Assembly: GCF_004298145.1 (NCBI RefSeq)
Contig: NZ_SCRH01000005.1
Coordinates: 62,001-126,000, forward strand
Source of the DNA: Mycobacterium sp.
Lineage (GTDB): Bacteria; Actinomycetota; Actinomycetes; Mycobacteriales; Mycobacteriaceae
DNA length: 64,000 nt
Direction of reading: 5' to 3'
Notes under the pieces: model-generated
Database searches by the model: none
What the model saw: only the letters and a program-made list of their open reading frames with translations
What the model was told of the DNA's origin: nothing
Part shown: one piece after another, positions 9,597 through 18,517 of the stretch
Numbering within the stretch: the stretch's first letter is position 1
How the letters are laid out: the number at the start of each line of letters is the position of its first letter
Translations under genes and position numbers: made by a program

Positions 9597-9901
9597 AAAC
9601 CCGGGTGACGCGGATCGCGGATCCCGCGGGTCCTGGCCGCGTCCCCAATGCGCTGCTGGACCACGAGGCGCACCGGGTCAGCGAGATCGACGTCGCGCAG
9701 CCACGCCAGGGTGCACGGGTTGGCGTGGCGGCCCCGGTGAACGCGACGCCGACCGCCTCGATCACGCCGATCGAACGGCAGGCTGACTGGGTGCGGTCAG
9801 AAGGGTTCGCGGGCTTGGCTTTTCGGTCACACCTGCCACATTGGCATCGAGAACCCGGCCGTCATGTGAGTACGGAATCCGATAGCGCGTTGGAAAAGAC
9901 A
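9597..9901. other. 305-bp interval without a supportable gene
   Basis: This lies between the convergent 3' ends of the DUF385 and permease genes. Reading frames exist on both strands but none has a start with an SD, a family motif or normal composition. The block may be decayed remnant sequence: in M. tuberculosis this neighbourhood carries methyltransferase fragments, but I see no methyltransferase motif here. Confidence 0.5.
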
Positions 9902-11260
9902 TCATCCCTCGGTGGCCGCCCGGCTCCGGGCGCGGAACCGGGCCACGGAGTAGAGCCCCAGCACCACCGCCCAGGACAGCAGGCTGAGCCACAGTTGACT
10001 GCGCGCCGCGTGATCGAACGCCATCCGCACCAACACCGCGGTGATTGCGGCCAGAGTGAGAATCGACAGCACCGGGAAGAACCACATCTTCACCGTCAGC
10101 TTTTCCGCGGGCGTCCGGCGGCGCAAGATGATCTGCGACAACGCGATCAGCAAGTAAACAAACAAGATAACGGCGCCCGACGAGTTGAGCAGGAACAGAA
10201 ACACCGTGTTGGGCGCGACCCGCGCCAGGATGACGCACGCGAATCCGACCGCCGACGAGCACAAGATCGCGATGTAGGGAACGCCGCGGCCGCTCAGCTC
10301 GACCAACCGCATCGGTGCCTCGCCCCGGTCGGCGAGCACGAACAACATGCGCGACGCCGTGTAAAGCCCCGAGTTCAAACAGGAGAGCACCGCGGTGACC
10401 ACGACCGCGTTCATCACCTGATCCGCCCCGGGCAGCCCCATGTGCTTGAGCGCGGCCACATACGGCGAAGCGCCGAGTTCCACGGAGTCCCAGGGCAGGA
10501 CCGCAACGAGCAGGAAAACCGAACCGACGAAGAAGATGCCGATGCGCGCCACCACCGACCGGGTCGCCTTTTGCACCGCGAGCTCGGGATCGCGACTTTC
10601 CGCCGCGGCGACGGTGACGATCTCGGCACCCACCATGGAGAAGATCACCACCACGATGGCGGCGAACACCGCGCCCACACCGTGCGGAAAGAAACCGCCG
10701 TGTGAGTGCAGGTTGTCCAGACCTCCATGATGGCCCGGCATCAATCCCAGGACATACGCCGTACCCACGGCGAGAAAGATCGCGATGGTCGCGACTTTGA
10801 TTCCGGCGAACCAGAATTCGAACTCGCCGAAGGACGACACGGAGAACAGGTTGGTCGCGGTCATCAACAGCATCAGGCCCAGCGACAGCAACCACAGCGG
10901 GGCGTGGAACCAGTAGGTGAGTACTTTTCCGCCGGCGACCGCCTCGAAGCCCACCACGATCACCCAGAAATACCAATACAGCCAGGCGACCGAAAACCCC
11001 GCCCAGCCGCCGAGCGCCGTGGCCGCGTAGTCGGCGAACGATCCGGTCGACGGGTTCGCGGCCGCCATCTCCCCCAGCATCCGCATCACCAGGACGATGA
11101 GCAGGCCGCAGAGGGCGTACGTGAGGAATGCGGCCGGACCGGTGTCTTTGATCACCACCCCGGATCCGACGAACAATCCGGCGCCGATTACCCCGCCGAG
11201 CGCGATCATGCTGAGTTGTCGCTGCGACAACCCTTGGCGCAGTTGCGAAGTGCCAGCCAT
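9902..11260 (-). CDS. gabP: GabP-like amino acid permease (APC family)
   Basis: A 452-aa APC-superfamily transporter with about twelve hydrophobic segments. The first helix carries LSMIALGGVIGAGLFVGSG, the substrate-binding unwound segment of the amino acid transporter (AAT) family, and the loop GEMAAANPSTGSFADYA is also characteristic. The ATG is preceded by AGGAGGTGG at good spacing. It is the Rv0522 equivalent, annotated as a GABA permease; the actual amino acid cannot be decided from sequence. It stands alone, divergent from the esterase at 11654. Confidence 0.85.
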   Translation of the reverse strand: MAGTSQLRQGLSQRQLSMIALGGVIGAGLFVGSGVVIKDTGPAAFLTYALCGLLIVLVMRMLGEMAAANPSTGSFADYAATALGGWAGFSVAWLYWYFWVIVVGFEAVAGGKVLTYWFHAPLWLLSLGLMLLMTATNLFSVSSFGEFEFWFAGIKVATIAIFLAVGTAYVLGLMPGHHGGLDNLHSHGGFFPHGVGAVFAAIVVVIFSMVGAEIVTVAAAESRDPELAVQKATRSVVARIGIFFVGSVFLLVAVLPWDSVELGASPYVAALKHMGLPGADQVMNAVVVTAVLSCLNSGLYTASRMLFVLADRGEAPMRLVELSGRGVPYIAILCSSAVGFACVILARVAPNTVFLFLLNSSGAVILFVYLLIALSQIILRRRTPAEKLTVKMWFFPVLSILTLAAITAVLVRMAFDHAARSQLWLSLLSWAVVLGLYSVARFRARSRAATEG

Positions 11261-11653
11261 GACCAGCCACCTCCTGAGCGCATCCCCGGCGATCTCCGCG
11301 ACCGGTGTCGGTCATCAACCACAACACATCGGGCGCCGGGACACCAGCCGGGGACGCGTTCAGGGATGCCGTTGACGCCGCGCCTGAATCTGCTGCCCAC
11401 AAGCGGGGTTGGAAAACCTTCGAGACCGCATCCCGCGGTGCCAGGTCTCCCGCTGCGCCAGAAGGCAATCCGATCGCAATGTTGTGGGTGGTGGCAACCA
11501 TCGCCGCCGCCGCTACGATGTGTAGCGATCCCGTCGCCGAACGCTGAAATAGATCACCGCTTCGTGACCGAAAGGTCACGCCAGATCACACAATGCTTCC
11601 AATACGGCGTGGCTCGGCGGGTAATACCCGCTCAGCGCGGCATCATTGCGATC
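11261..11653. other. 393-bp divergent intergenic region with a hairpin
   Basis: Between the starts of the permease (minus) and the esterase (plus). I find no convincing gene. It holds a perfect 7-bp inverted repeat CGTGACC / GGTCACG at 11563-11580 with a GAAA loop, about 74 bp before the esterase start, which could be an operator or an mRNA hairpin. Confidence 0.5.
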
Positions 11654-12517
11654 ATGCCTGACCTCACACGCCGGGCGGTGCTCCGGATGGGCGCCGGTGC
11701 CAGCCTCGGAACCGCCGGCGTGTTCACCTTCAGCTCGCTGCTGGCTCCGGACAAGTCGCACGCCGCGACGCTGCCGCAAGCTCCCGCCCCGTTCGAGCCG
11801 CCGACCGCGGGCAGCACCCTGCCGACCAGGCTCACCGGATCGTTCGTGTCGGCCGCCCGCGGGGGCATCAAGACCAACTATGTGATCGCCATGCCGCCCG
11901 GCCAGACCGGGAAGCTGCGTCCCGTGATCGCGCTGCACGGCGTGGACGGCGATGCCAACCAGATGATCGACCTGGGCGTCCCGGACGGGCTGACCCGGCT
12001 GGCCAAGGAGGGCAAGCCGCCGTTCGCGGTGGTGGGCGTCGACGGTGGCAACACCTACTGGCACAAAAGGACTTCCGGCGAGGACTCCGGCGCGATGGTG
12101 CTCGACGAGCTGCTGCCGATGCTGTCCACGATGGGTTTCGACACCTCCCGGGTCGGTTTCATGGGCTGGTCGATGGGCGGATACGGGGCGCTTCATCTGG
12201 GTGCCAAGCTGGGGCCGTCACGGACCGCCGGTATCTGCGCGATCAGCCCGGCGTTGTACACCTCATACGCGACAAGTGCCCCCGGGGCGTTCGACAGCAA
12301 CGAGGACTTTGTGCAGAACAGCGTGCACGGTCTGCCGGCGCTGAATTCGATTCCGCTGCGGGTGGACTGCGGCAACTTCGACCGCTTCTATTTCGCCACC
12401 AAGCAATTCGTCTACCAGTTGAAAACTCCACCGGCAGGCAGCTTCTCGCTCGGCGGCCACGACGTCGCCTACTGGCGCACCCAATTACCCGGCGAACTGT
12501 CCTGGATGGCGACCTAG
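11654..12517 (+). CDS. Exported alpha/beta-hydrolase esterase, Tat-type signal
   Basis: A 287-aa protein of the putative esterase (EstD/FGH, antigen 85-like) family. The N-terminus MPDLTRRAVLRMGAGASLG carries twin Arg followed by a hydrophobic stretch, suggesting Tat export and cleavage near SHAATLP. The nucleophile Ser is in GFMGWSMGGYGAL (GXSXG); an oxyanion region LHGVDGD and a late His (LGGHDVAYW) complete the expected triad. It resembles Rv0519c. It is followed 9 bp later by an acyltransferase on the same strand, so the pair is probably co-transcribed and may act on cell-envelope acyl esters. Confidence 0.85.
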   Translation: MPDLTRRAVLRMGAGASLGTAGVFTFSSLLAPDKSHAATLPQAPAPFEPPTAGSTLPTRLTGSFVSAARGGIKTNYVIAMPPGQTGKLRPVIALHGVDGDANQMIDLGVPDGLTRLAKEGKPPFAVVGVDGGNTYWHKRTSGEDSGAMVLDELLPMLSTMGFDTSRVGFMGWSMGGYGALHLGAKLGPSRTAGICAISPALYTSYATSAPGAFDSNEDFVQNSVHGLPALNSIPLRVDCGNFDRFYFATKQFVYQLKTPPAGSFSLGGHDVAYWRTQLPGELSWMAT

Positions 12518-12526
12518 CCCACGCAG

Positions 12527-14692
12527 ATGACACTTCGCGAGGAATCAGTCGCCGGCAGCCCGCGCCACGTGGAGCGGCGGACTTCCCGACGGGGATTCCG
12601 GCCCGACATCGAAGGACTGCGCGCCGTCGCGGTGATCGCCGTCGTGCTCTACCACGCCGGCATCCCGGGCGTCAGCGGCGGTTACATCGGGGTGGACGTC
12701 TTCTTCGTCATCTCCGGCTTTCTCATCACCGGGCTGCTCTTCCGGGAAGTGACCACCACGAATACCGTTGCACTGGGCCGTTTTTACGGTGCGCGCGCCC
12801 GACGGCTGCTGCCGGCGGCGGCCATCGTCGGCGCCATCACCGCGATCGGTGCCGCCGCGGTGCTGCCGCCGCTGCAGGCCCGCGGCGTGTTCCTCGACGG
12901 CATCGCCAGCGCCCTGTACGTCGGCAACTACCGGTTCGCCCTGCACGGCACCGACTACCTGACCACCGACGCGCCGTCACCGTTTCAGCACTACTGGTCG
13001 CTGGGCGTGGAGGAACAGTTCTACCTCGTGTGGCCGGTGCTGATCATCGCCGTCGCCTGGTCAGCGCGGCGCATCCCGCTCCTGCGCGGCGCCGCGCAGC
13101 GCCCCGCGCCTTACGCGGTGGTCCTCGCCGTGGTCGCCGCCGCGTCGTTGGCGGCCGGCGCGCTGTGGACCCACACGTCGCCGTCGTGGGCGTTCTTCTC
13201 ACTGCCCACCCGGGCCTGGGAACTGGCGGCCGGCGGCCTGGTCGCCCTGTCGATCCGGCAGTGGCGCCGGCTGTCGCTGCTGACCGCGTCGATCGCCGGC
13301 TGGGGTGGCCTGGCGTTGATCCTGCTGACCTGCACCCAGCTGGGCGCCCACACCCCGTACCCCGGCACCGAGGCGCTGCTGCCCGTGCTGGGCACCGCGC
13401 TGATCATCGGCGGTGGCGCCGTCACCGGCGGACTCGGACCCGGTCGGCTGCTGTGCCGCCCGGCGATGCGCGCCATCGGCCGGATCTCCTACTCGTGGTA
13501 CCTGTGGCACTGGCCGGTGCTGCTGCTGATGCCGGCGCTGCTCGGCGAGCCCGCGGGGCTGCCGGCCAGGCTGAGCGCGACGGCCGTCTCCGCCGGACTC
13601 GCCGTCATCACCCTGCATCTGGTCGAGAACCCCGGCCGCTTCGCCGCGGCCCTGCGCCGATCGGCGAAAGTCAGCCTGGCCGTGGCGGGCGGCGCCAGCG
13701 CCGCCACCGCCTGCGCATGCATGCTGCTGCTCAACGTGATCCCCGCGCCGGTGGGTCATGGGGTTGCCGCACCACGGGCCAACATCGTCGCGGCACCCCC
13801 GGCCGGCGTCCCCGCGCTCAGCCCCCGGGAAGCCGCGGTTCGTCAGGCGTTCGAACAGGCGCGCGTCGTGCTCGCGGCGGCCGCCGGCCTGCGAGCGGTC
13901 CCGTCGAACCTGGACCCGCCGCTTGCCGAGGCGCCGGCCGACAAGGCCGCGGTGTTCGTCAACGGCTGTGTGCGGTCCTGGCGCGACGTCGGACAAAGCG
14001 AGTGCGCGACCGGCGACACCGCCTCGCCGACGACCGTCGCCCTGATCGGCGACTCGCACGCCGCCATGTGGAACCCGGCGTTCGAGCAGCTCGCCGAGCA
14101 GCGGCACTGGCGGCTTCAGACGCTGGCCAAAGTGACCTGCCCGCTGCAGGAACTGCACATCGTGAGCCCGTATCTGGGCCGCGAGTACACCGAATGCGCG
14201 CAGTGGCGCGCCCAGATCATGGCCCGGATGAACGCCGAGCGCCCGCGGCTGGTGGTGCTGGACATGAGCCGGCGCTACGGCGGGGACTTCGGTTTCACCT
14301 CCTATGACCCGGCGTGGATCGACACCTTGGGCCGTACCGTGGCGCAATTGCGCGGCACCGGCGCAACCGTCCTGGTGCTGGGGCCCGCCGCCGACCCGCA
14401 TTCGTCCGCGCCGACCTGTCTGTCGGCCCACCTCGACGACGCAACCGCTTGTGCGCCAACGAGATCCGCGGCGGTGAACGGTGACGGGATCGCCGCCGAG
14501 CAGGCGGCGGTGACCGGCAATGGCGGGCACTACGCCGACCTGACCGACCTGTTCTGCTCTCCCGACCGCTGCCCGCTGATCGTCGGCAACACCCTCGTGT
14601 TCCGGGACGACAACCACGTGACGACCGAGTATGCGCAGTTGGTGGCACCGCTGATGGGTGCGCTGGCGGATCGCGCCCTGGCGGACGGGTGA
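12527..14692 (+). CDS. Acyltransferase 3 fused to an SGNH domain
   Basis: A 721-aa OafA-type protein. Residues about 25-380 form an acyltransferase-3 membrane domain with FRPDIEGLRAVAVIAVVLYH at the start, VFFVISGFLITGLL and the YWSLGVEEQFYLVWP motif; about ten membrane segments are visible. Residues about 430-720 form an extracytoplasmic SGNH domain with GDSHAAMW (Ser) and DDNHVT (Asp-His). Such fusions O-acylate polysaccharides or peptidoglycan: the membrane part brings the acyl group across and the SGNH part transfers it. Length and order resemble the Rv1565c/Rv0111 type rather than the shorter Rv0517 type, so this looks like an extra gene at this place. Confidence 0.9.
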   Translation: MTLREESVAGSPRHVERRTSRRGFRPDIEGLRAVAVIAVVLYHAGIPGVSGGYIGVDVFFVISGFLITGLLFREVTTTNTVALGRFYGARARRLLPAAAIVGAITAIGAAAVLPPLQARGVFLDGIASALYVGNYRFALHGTDYLTTDAPSPFQHYWSLGVEEQFYLVWPVLIIAVAWSARRIPLLRGAAQRPAPYAVVLAVVAAASLAAGALWTHTSPSWAFFSLPTRAWELAAGGLVALSIRQWRRLSLLTASIAGWGGLALILLTCTQLGAHTPYPGTEALLPVLGTALIIGGGAVTGGLGPGRLLCRPAMRAIGRISYSWYLWHWPVLLLMPALLGEPAGLPARLSATAVSAGLAVITLHLVENPGRFAAALRRSAKVSLAVAGGASAATACACMLLLNVIPAPVGHGVAAPRANIVAAPPAGVPALSPREAAVRQAFEQARVVLAAAAGLRAVPSNLDPPLAEAPADKAAVFVNGCVRSWRDVGQSECATGDTASPTTVALIGDSHAAMWNPAFEQLAEQRHWRLQTLAKVTCPLQELHIVSPYLGREYTECAQWRAQIMARMNAERPRLVVLDMSRRYGGDFGFTSYDPAWIDTLGRTVAQLRGTGATVLVLGPAADPHSSAPTCLSAHLDDATACAPTRSAAVNGDGIAAEQAAVTGNGGHYADLTDLFCSPDRCPLIVGNTLVFRDDNHVTTEYAQLVAPLMGALADRALADG

Positions 14693-14758
14693 ACGGCGAT
14701 GAACTTCTTGCGGCGAACGAACGTCAGATCAGTGAAAGGTTTTTGGAGGTTTTAAGTC

Positions 14759-14875
14759 ATGTCTCCACTGCTGCTGGTCTGCATCGCAGTCGCCGCACCC
14801 CTCGCCGGGGTCGGCCTGCTACACCTGCAAGATCGCCTGGAGCGATGGGACTACCAGCGGCACGCGGAAGACTGA
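14759..14875 (+). CDS. 38-aa small membrane peptide
   Basis: A short open frame starting ATG at 14759, preceded by TTTTGGAGGTTTTAAGTC with GGAGGT 8 nt upstream. The peptide begins MSPLLLVCIAVAAPLAGVG, one membrane segment, then an amphipathic charged tail LQDRLERWDYQRHAED. It lies 66 bp after the acyltransferase-SGNH gene on the same strand and 9 bp from the convergent SGNH hydrolase. The strong SD and the membrane-plus-charged-tail design support a real gene; function is unknown. Confidence 0.7.
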   Translation: MSPLLLVCIAVAAPLAGVGLLHLQDRLERWDYQRHAED

Positions 14876-14884
14876 GATCGCGGG

Positions 14885-15571
14885 TCAGGTCGACAGCTGC
14901 GTACGGATGAGCGGTGCGATCTTGTCCGCCATGTACTGATGCCCCGCATCGTTCGGGTGTACACCGTCGGCACCGATCAGGTCGGGCCTGCCGACGAACC
15001 AGCGTTCGGCGATCGGGTCGATGAACGTCGCTCCGGCGGCCCCGGCCGCACCGCCGAGGATGTCGCGAATCAGGAACATCGATGGCGGGACGTCGGCCGT
15101 CGGCCACGGCGGGCCGATCACCAGCAAGCGCGCGGCCGGCGCAAGTCGGTGCGCCAGATCCAAAGCGGCGTGGGTCTTTTCGGTCAGGAACAGGGGATCG
15201 ACACCCTGATCGTTGCGGGAGCCGAAGAACACCACCAACGCGTCGTCGGGCTGGACCGCCCGGGCGGTCAGGTCCTCGAAGATACTGCCGTGGTCGCCGG
15301 GCACGCCGTAACCGGCGCGGCCCTCGGCCGCCACGTCGGCCGAGACCCGCGAACCGCGCGCGCCGAGCGCCTGCCACGCGCGGGACGGCCACGACCGCGC
15401 GCCCAGGCCGCCCTCATCGGTGCCGGTGGTGTACGAATCCCCGATGACTGCCAGGTGATTCAGCCGGAAGTCCAGCGTCAGCGTCTCGTAGGTGCGCACC
15501 TGCGTCGGGTATGCGATGCCCACGCCCCCCAAAAAACTCAACCCAATGAGAAAGGTGGCCAGACGACTCAC
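14885..15571 (-). CDS. Exported SGNH/GDSL-family hydrolase
   Basis: A 228-aa secreted esterase-fold protein, equivalent to Rv0518. GTG at 15569-15571 has SD GGAGGT 4 nt upstream; an in-frame ATG 24 nt earlier is the alternative. An N-terminal hydrophobic signal (LATFLIGLSFLGGVGIAYP) is followed by the catalytic block HLAVIGDSYTTG, the Asn-containing FFGSRNDQG and the C-terminal DGVHPNDAGH Asp-His pair, so all SGNH catalytic residues are present. It probably removes or transfers ester-linked groups on envelope glycans. The acyltransferase at 15662 lies upstream on the same strand with a 90-bp gap. Confidence 0.88.
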   Translation of the reverse strand: MSRLATFLIGLSFLGGVGIAYPTQVRTYETLTLDFRLNHLAVIGDSYTTGTDEGGLGARSWPSRAWQALGARGSRVSADVAAEGRAGYGVPGDHGSIFEDLTARAVQPDDALVVFFGSRNDQGVDPLFLTEKTHAALDLAHRLAPAARLLVIGPPWPTADVPPSMFLIRDILGGAAGAAGATFIDPIAERWFVGRPDLIGADGVHPNDAGHQYMADKIAPLIRTQLST

Positions 15572-15661
15572 TCTTACCTCCACTGTCAACGGCATGGTCT
15601 GGTGCCGCCGTGTTCTCACCGAATATTGCCCGTGATTCGCGGCCGGGCGCAAAAGCAGCCA

Positions 15662-16900
15662 TTACACCGCGCGGACCGAAATCGCTTCCAGCGGACGGTC
15701 GATCGGATGCGGCTTGCCGTTGGTTGATTCGCCGGGATCACTTCTCGCGGTCACGGCCCTGACATCGACCATCTTGCGCATCCAACGTCGGGCCGGCTCT
15801 TCGACGGCGTGATACAACACGATCGAGAGGACCACGGCAATCGCGAGCAGTCCGATGACGTTCCATTTCCACGGGTTGTCCTGCGTTGTGAGCTCGAATT
15901 GTTCCACGGCCCAACCCCAGGACGTGTGCACCAATTCATGCACCATGTACAGGCAGAACGAGATCTGGCCGCCGTACACCATCACCCGGGTCGACAGCAC
16001 CCTCGGCAGGCTTCCCAGGCCGACGGCCAGCGATATCACCAGCGGGACGAACAACACGTCGACGACGCCGCCGCTGTCGTTCTCCACCACTCCCGATATC
16101 GGGTGCGCGCCAAACCAATACAGGACGCCCACCATGGCGGCCAAAAGAAGCAGGGAGATGTATCCCGCGACACGGCGGCCACGGTCCGTCAACCGCAATC
16201 TGCGCACCGCGACACACGCCAGGGCGCCGGCGGTGAACTGCGTGACGATCCGCGGCAGCCAGCTCCACGGCGTGTAGAAGTGGCCACTGGCCAACAGCAT
16301 CACCACCGGCGGCAACGACGCCGCGAACGCCAGCGCCATCAGGCTGCGCGCCCGTGTCGCCTGCTTCATCCGCAGCAGCACCAACACCAGCGGGGCGAAG
16401 AGCACGTAGGCCAGCCATTCCGCACTGATCGACCAGGCCGGCCCATCCCAACTCGAGTCATCGAAGAAAGGGACAAACCACAACTGCACCAACAGGATCT
16501 GGCGCACATAGCTGATCGCGGTGAGCGAAGCGGCGTCCGGCGACGGCACATGACCGACGTGCAGGGTGAAGATCACCCACAGGGCGGCCAGGTGCAACGT
16601 GACCAGATACACCGGCCACACCCGGGCCAGCCGCAGCCACAGGAAATGCAGGGTGGCGCGGGCGGACCAGGACCGGCCCATGCGGTCGAGGTAGTTGTAC
16701 GTCAGCACGAACCCGCTGAGAATGAAGAAGAGGTCGACGCCCTGGGCGCCGCAGTTGAGCACGGGTGCGAGGGCATCCCGCAAATCGGGCGACGCATCGC
16801 CGAGCATCGGCCGGAAATGAAACAGCACCACCCAGACCGCGGCGACGATACGGAGTCCCGTCAGGGCCTTGATTTCGCCCCGGATCTCTCCGCCCCGCAC
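15662..16900 (-). CDS. Acyltransferase 3 membrane protein
   Basis: A 412-aa OafA/NodX-family integral membrane acyltransferase. Early motifs are IKALTGLRIVAAVWVVLFHFRP and GVDLFFILSGFVLTYNYL; the catalytic His of this family lies in the first. About ten membrane segments follow, ending YHAVEEPARRWMRKM. The GTG at 16900 has a GGGAAGAG SD; an ATG at 17005 would add 35 low-quality residues. It lacks the SGNH tail of the 12.5-kb paralogue, but the separate SGNH hydrolase directly downstream may supply that function. Resembles Rv0517. Confidence 0.85.
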   Translation of the reverse strand: MRGGEIRGEIKALTGLRIVAAVWVVLFHFRPMLGDASPDLRDALAPVLNCGAQGVDLFFILSGFVLTYNYLDRMGRSWSARATLHFLWLRLARVWPVYLVTLHLAALWVIFTLHVGHVPSPDAASLTAISYVRQILLVQLWFVPFFDDSSWDGPAWSISAEWLAYVLFAPLVLVLLRMKQATRARSLMALAFAASLPPVVMLLASGHFYTPWSWLPRIVTQFTAGALACVAVRRLRLTDRGRRVAGYISLLLLAAMVGVLYWFGAHPISGVVENDSGGVVDVLFVPLVISLAVGLGSLPRVLSTRVMVYGGQISFCLYMVHELVHTSWGWAVEQFELTTQDNPWKWNVIGLLAIAVVLSIVLYHAVEEPARRWMRKMVDVRAVTARSDPGESTNGKPHPIDRPLEAISVRAV

Positions 16901-17259
16901 GCTGCTCTTCCCGTCTGGATCCTGCTGTTTCGTTCTCCTGCCAGCTCGGCTGATCGGGCGATCTCGCCATTTCGCAAGCCCCCCGGACCAGCAACCGGCA
17001 GCCATGGCAGCCTAGCAGCGCAATGACCGACATGCGGGGACGGTTGTGGTGTGGCAGACGGTATTCAGGGCCGCCCGGAATGCTCGACGCCCATTGCGGA
17101 GGTTTGCTCCGCCCCGGAAACCACATTCGCTTCTTAACAAAGAGTTAGGCGCGGCTACCGGTCTCCTTAGGCTTGCGGCCTAGCGTTGAATGCGGCTTTG
17201 GTGAGCGGGCAGGCGGCCCCCAAAGCCAGCGCGAGCGGCACGGAGAGTGAGGGGTCCTC

Positions 17260-17700
17260 ATGGCGATCGCAGGCTCCGAGAGTCGCCACGACAACTATGT
17301 CTTTGAGTGCGATGGCGCCCAGGTCCGCGCGCACTATCGCCACCTGGCGACCGTGGTCCATATCCGCGGCGACATCAATGACGCCAATGTCGGCCGCATC
17401 AGTCACCACATTCGGCGTTTCATGCTCGGGGAAAACCCCCTGGTGCTCGACGTCGCCGATGTCAGCCAATTTGCTGAGGCCGCCATCTCGCTGTTGTACG
17501 CGTTCGACGCGGATTGTCGCGCCGCCGGGGTGGATTGGACACTGGTAGCCAGCTCAGCGGCCACCAAGCTGCTCGAAGACACCGGTCATGACGCCAGTTT
17601 TCCGCTGATGCGCTCGGTCCACGAGGCGCTGCGCGATCGGGCCGACGCCATCGTGGTCCGCCGCCGGATGGCGTTGGGGCTGGTCAGGAAGACGTCGTAG
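17260..17700 (+). CDS. STAS-domain anti-sigma factor antagonist-like protein
   Basis: A 146-aa single STAS-domain protein. The domain core is ATVVHIRGDINDANVGRIS, then VLDVADVSQFAEAAISLLYAFD, matching the beta-alpha order of anti-anti-sigma proteins; the Ser expected before the central helix is replaced by Ala-Glu-Ala-Ala-Ile-Ser with Ser slightly shifted. It corresponds by position to Rv0516c (OprA), a PknD substrate in osmotic signalling phosphorylated at an N-terminal Thr. Here the N-terminus reads MAIAGSESRHDN and has no such Thr, so that regulation may differ. The 3' end overlaps the convergent membrane gene by 17 bp. Confidence 0.8.
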   Translation: MAIAGSESRHDNYVFECDGAQVRAHYRHLATVVHIRGDINDANVGRISHHIRRFMLGENPLVLDVADVSQFAEAAISLLYAFDADCRAAGVDWTLVASSAATKLLEDTGHDASFPLMRSVHEALRDRADAIVVRRRMALGLVRKTS

Positions 17701-17944
17701 CGCCAGAGCGCGCACGCCGCAGCCTGGCCGCTCCCGCGACCGCCAGCACCCCGGCGCTCGTCAACAGCACCAACGTCAGCAGCAACAGCTGCGGATCGTA
17801 AACCAGCGACGTGGTGAAGGGCTGCCCGTCCGCGATGGGCGCGACCCTCACCGTGTGATGCGAGCGCGTCCAGCTCACTCCCGAACCCACCAGCGCGGCC
17901 ACCGCCACGACGAGCTCGACCACCGCCCGGTAACTGGCGATCAT
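17684..17944 (-). CDS. Small two-helix membrane protein
   Basis: An 86-aa protein with two membrane segments: YRAVVELVVAVAALVGSGVSW near the N-terminus and LLLLTLVLLTSAGVLAVAGA near the C-terminus, joined by a loop of about 30 residues, and a basic tail. Its ATG overlaps the TGA of the DUF3093 gene (ATGA). It is the Rv0514 equivalent at the end of the haem operon. Function unknown. Confidence 0.75.
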   Translation of the reverse strand: MIASYRAVVELVVAVAALVGSGVSWTRSHHTVRVAPIADGQPFTTSLVYDPQLLLLTLVLLTSAGVLAVAGAARLRRARSGATTSS

Positions 17945-18504
17945 TGCGCCGGGCCGGCGTGGTTACCGGGGGGGTCGTCCCGGTCACCGTCGATGACGTC
18001 GGATCGGGGGGGCTCGACCCGCTCCTGGACCAGTGGGGTCAGGGCCGCGCGCAGCCGACGGTGACGTACCGCCCACGCCTGGGCGGTACGCCCATTGGTG
18101 AGCTTGAGGCCGATGCCGATCCGCCCGCGCGGCACCCCGGCCAATTCGCCGAGCGCCCGGGCCGACTGCCAGCGTGCCAGCTCCTTGCCGGAGGCCTCGT
18201 GGTTCTCGGCCTCGGGATACACCCTGATGATTTCGCGCACCAAGATGGTCTCGGTGCCTTGGCGCAGTGCGTCCTCGGTGAGCTCGACCGAGACGTGGAT
18301 CCGTGCCGCCTTCACCTGCAACCCCACGAACATCGACACCACCACCAAGAAGATCGCGGGGACCACGAGCGACACCTTGGCGCCGCTCCAGATTTCGATC
18401 AGGATCATGGCCGCCGCCGCTGCCGGGCCGGATGCCACCCACCACCAGCTGCTACCGGGTTCGTAGAACAACGACTGGGGTTCGCTGTCGCTGCTGATAG
18501 TCAT
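17941..18504 (-). CDS. DUF3093 membrane protein
   Basis: A 187-aa protein with the DUF3093 signature FYEPGSSWWWVASGPAAAA and two membrane segments within the first 65 residues, followed by a soluble beta-rich part (VSVELTEDALRQGTETILVREI) that contains LTNGRTAQAWAVRHRRL. The ATG at 18504 is used; another in frame at 18516 lies just after the hemB stop. Equivalent to Rv0513. It is co-directional and nearly contiguous with hemB, suggesting operon membership, but no haem role is known. Confidence 0.8.
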   Translation of the reverse strand: MTISSDSEPQSLFYEPGSSWWWVASGPAAAAAMILIEIWSGAKVSLVVPAIFLVVVSMFVGLQVKAARIHVSVELTEDALRQGTETILVREIIRVYPEAENHEASGKELARWQSARALGELAGVPRGRIGIGLKLTNGRTAQAWAVRHRRLRAALTPLVQERVEPPRSDVIDGDRDDPPGNHAGPAQ

Positions 18505-18517
18505 TCCAAGCCCCATC

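Noticed and set aside
10706..12517. 603-aa reading frame leading into the esterase
   Set aside because: The first 316 residues are antisense to the permease gene or intergenic; the Tat-signal start at 11654 is the real one.
13199..14617. 472-aa frame on the minus strand across the acyltransferase-SGNH gene
   Set aside because: High-GC antisense artefact with His/Gln/Arg-rich composition and no motif.
17006..17259. Gene in the 254-bp interval before the STAS gene
   Set aside because: No reading frame with SD or composition of a gene; probably promoter sequence for the STAS gene.
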